Origin: Actinomycetes bacterium
GTDB lineage: Bacteria; Actinomycetota; Acidimicrobiia; Acidimicrobiales; RAAP-2
NCBI GenBank assembly: GCA_021803085.1
Contig: JAJZMD010000147.1
Span: forward strand, 1-39,584
Direction: 5' to 3'
DNA: 39,584 nt
Shown: piece by piece, positions 39,460 to 39,584 of the stretch
Layout: each line of letters opens with the position of its first letter
Numbering within the stretch: the first letter of the stretch is position 1
The notes under the pieces: model-generated
Database searches by the model: none
What the model saw: the letters and a program-made list of their open reading frames with translations, nothing else
What the model was told of the DNA's origin: nothing
Made by a program: the position numbers and the translations under genes

Positions 39460-39584
39460 GTGAAGCTCGCCGCGTAGGCCCGTTCGTACGGCGTCCACCC
39501 CCAGACCGCCTATCGGTGGTTCCGCGAGGGCACGATGCCGGTGCCCGCACGCAGGCTCCCGTCCGGCACGATCGTGGTCGAGCA
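39460..39584 (+). pseudogene. tnpA: IS607-type serine recombinase (TnpA), 5' end with in-frame TAG, runs off the window
   Basis: From GTG 39460 the frame reads MKLAA, TAG, then GVHPQTAYRWFREGTMPVPA and LPSGTIVVE, the MerR-like N-terminus of IS607-family TnpA (usual form MKL-x-x-W/Y-A...GV...TA-x-RWF-x-x-G-x-xPVPA). The TAG at 39475-39477 stands where Tyr or Trp is usual, so the gene is probably dead unless read through. A TACGCT hexamer (39447-39452) 7 bases before the GTG could be its promoter. The element's end must lie to the left, close to 39450, but I cannot fix it. Confidence 0.7.

Overview
This is a GC-rich window of actinobacterial character. GTG and TTG starts are frequent, one gene belongs to the TIGR03086 (mycothiol-dependent isomerase-like) family, and several genes have a TAnnnT hexamer about 6 bp before a GTG, as in leaderless actinobacterial transcripts. 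I cannot name the genus; an uncultured actinomycete (for example Acidimicrobiia) is an inference. I see no tRNA, rRNA or CRISPR array. No stretch over 300 bases lacks a gene.

About 0-32 kb is a dense catabolic supercluster. It holds the end of a CoA-ester-lyase gene and a 4,5-dihydroxyphthalate-decarboxylase/binding-protein-like gene (+). A long minus-strand unit follows: livK-H-M-G-F, amidohydrolase, methyltransferase and AhpD-like protein, read from a promoter at 9071..9043. Next come a minus-strand pair (thiolase and gamma-resorcylate-decarboxylase-like amidohydrolase), a divergent FAD monooxygenase, a benzoylformate-decarboxylase-like ThDP enzyme and an M24 (creatinase/aminopeptidase fold) protein. 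Two CocE/X-Pro-dipeptidyl-peptidase-type hydrolase genes follow that are identical over 1,663 bp. A second liv system (livK, livH, a livM-livG fusion, livF) ends with a glycine-reductase-B-like gene. It converges on an EntE-type aryl-acid:AMP ligase, followed by a TrmB-like regulator, a third amidohydrolase, an SDR, a crotonase-fold protein and a second SDR.

Two branched-chain-type ABC importers, an aryl-acid ligase, a ring monooxygenase, decarboxylases, crotonase, thiolase and SDRs fit uptake and breakdown of an aromatic or amide/ester-linked acid. The substrate is not determined by the sequence. A dyad-like motif, CTAC-N4-GTAG and relaxed forms (consensus near CCTAC-N4-G), recurs in the intergenic regions of this cluster and just before the TrmB-like gene. 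This suggests a common regulon.

From 32 kb to the end the content is more ordinary: a universal stress protein, an FMN-dependent alpha-hydroxy-acid oxidase, a MarR-GNAT fusion, two small membrane proteins, a TIGR03086 protein, a methyltransferase, a two-HKD phospholipase-D-like lipoprotein with a tiny basic partner, and, at the right edge, the start of an IS607-type serine-recombinase gene carrying an in-frame TAG.
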